Under the pieces are notes generated by a model. The model saw only the letters and a program-made list of their open reading frames with translations. It did not search any database and was not told the origin of the DNA. Shown here in pieces: positions 6,008 through 6,795 of a DNA stretch of 6,795 bases (position 1 is the first letter of the stretch; each line of letters begins with the position of its first letter). Source of the DNA: a bacterium (GTDB lineage: Bacteria; Zixibacteria; MSB-5A5; GN15; FEB-12); NCBI GenBank assembly GCA_030668045.1, contig DAOUUR010000133.1:1-6795 (forward strand), given 5' to 3'. Position numbers and translations under genes: made by a program.

Positions 6008-6795
6008 ATGAAGCTTAAATTAATGGTTGTTGCCGTGGCAGTTATCCTCTTTTCGGTTGGAACTGCTTTTGGTCAGGACTATTCTATCTCGCTGGATTCT
6101 GTGGCGGGACGGGTTGGTGCTACCGACACCCTGGCTGTCGATGAACCCGTCACGTTCTATATCAGACTGACTTGCCCGGAGGCGCCCAACGAGGCGCAAA
6201 TTGTTGGTTTTTCGACCGCATTCAGGATTTATTCCCCTGACGACGCTACTTGGACTCCGATCACTTGGATGCCATTTTTCACGACAGATCCCTGGCCACC
6301 GCATACTGTGGTTTATCTTACCGGGTGGGATTGGCTGTACGATAATTTTCTTGCACAGAATCCGTACAGTGTTACCGGCAGCGGCGCCGATACTATCGGT
6401 TTTGCCGGGGCTCAGACATACGGCGGAGGCATGTCTCCCGGTTTTGACTCTGTTGCCATGACCATCACGACACAGGTGGTCGAAGCGGATCGAGGTAAAC
6501 AGCTCTGCATTGATTCTTGCTGGTATCCGCCTGAGAACCGATGGATGTGGTCAAGTGACACCGGTGTGGCCGGGACCTCGACCGGTGAGATTAGTCCAAC
6601 CTGGGATGGTCCGCATTGCTTCATAATTGGCGGGCTCGCAGCTGTCACGGAGCGCGCTTCGGGTCTTCCCGATAAATTTGAACTGTATCAGAACTACCCG
6701 AACCCATTCAACCCGACCACAACGATCAACTTCGACGTGCCGGTCAGGTCACATGTGACTCTGGATATTTACAATGTACTTGGCCAGAGAGTTCG
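6008..6795 (+). CDS. Secreted beta-sandwich-like protein with type IX secretion (Por/T9SS) C-terminal sorting domain (3'-partial)
   Basis: An open frame from ATG 6008 to the right edge (262 complete codons, no stop). Residues 1-22 are a signal peptide (MKLKLM, hydrophobic core, AFG/Q cleavage). Residues 23-215 look like an all-beta domain, with strands such as VTFYIRL and the motif GFSTAFRIYSPDDATW, aromatic-rich loops and three cysteines after cleavage, two of them close together in CIDSC. From F224 the sequence is a classic T9SS type A sorting domain: FELYQNYPNPFNPTT, an INF.V strand, then VTLDIYNVLGQRV at the edge. Such domains usually run about 75-90 residues, so perhaps 35-50 residues are missing. 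Known role of the tag: it carries proteins through the type IX outer-membrane translocon and is usually removed while the protein is attached to the surface or released. The function of the main domain is unknown. It has its own promoter and is separate from gene 2. Confidence 0.9.
   Translation, partial: MKLKLMVVAVAVILFSVGTAFGQDYSISLDSVAGRVGATDTLAVDEPVTFYIRLTCPEAPNEAQIVGFSTAFRIYSPDDATWTPITWMPFFTTDPWPPHTVVYLTGWDWLYDNFLAQNPYSVTGSGADTIGFAGAQTYGGGMSPGFDSVAMTITTQVVEADRGKQLCIDSCWYPPENRWMWSSDTGVAGTSTGEISPTWDGPHCFIIGGLAAVTERASGLPDKFELYQNYPNPFNPTTTINFDVPVRSHVTLDIYNVLGQRV

Overview
The window looks like an accessory 'secreted surface protein' stretch from an uncultured Gram-negative bacterium of the FCB (Fibrobacteres-Chlorobi-Bacteroidetes) neighbourhood. 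A Zixibacteria-like lineage is my best guess. This rests on three things: dockerin-like C-termini of the form VSDITYLVDYLF followed by a Gly/Pro tail, a type IX secretion (T9SS) sorting domain (YPNPFNPTT, then IYNVLGQ) and moderate GC content. It is an inference from protein style; no rRNA or housekeeping marker is present.

Layout: three genes, all on the + strand, each with its own control signals, so they appear to be monocistronic. Gene 1 (1-1464, start outside the window) is the C-terminal part of a large protein built of cadherin/He_PIG-type immunoglobulin-like repeats and ending in a dockerin-like pair. A UUCG-loop terminator follows. A 596-bp gap holds two tandem promoter candidates, one with an operator-like palindrome, then about 340 bp in which I see no gene, then a closer promoter candidate. 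Gene 2 (2061-5582, complete, 1173 aa) is a secreted, cysteine-rich protein: a probable beta-propeller with two Asp boxes, Ig-like and further beta-rich regions, a thrombospondin type 3-like calcium segment and two near-identical dockerin-like units. A strong terminator follows. A 425-bp gap holds a possible structured element, a good sigma70-type promoter, a palindrome at the expected transcription start and a fourfold TAGTA repeat. Gene 3 (6008 to the right edge, no stop in the window) is a secreted beta-sandwich-like protein that runs into a T9SS C-terminal sorting domain.

How they may work together: genes 1 and 2 carry dockerin-like tails and gene 3 carries a T9SS tag, so adjacent exported proteins use two different C-terminal tags. 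Whether the tails bind a cohesin-like partner, act as calcium-dependent folding or anchoring modules, or are themselves export signals cannot be told from sequence alone. A speculative idea is that the gene 3 sandwich domain is a cohesin-like or otherwise dockerin-binding receptor. No enzyme active site, CRISPR array, tRNA, rRNA or transposase was seen.
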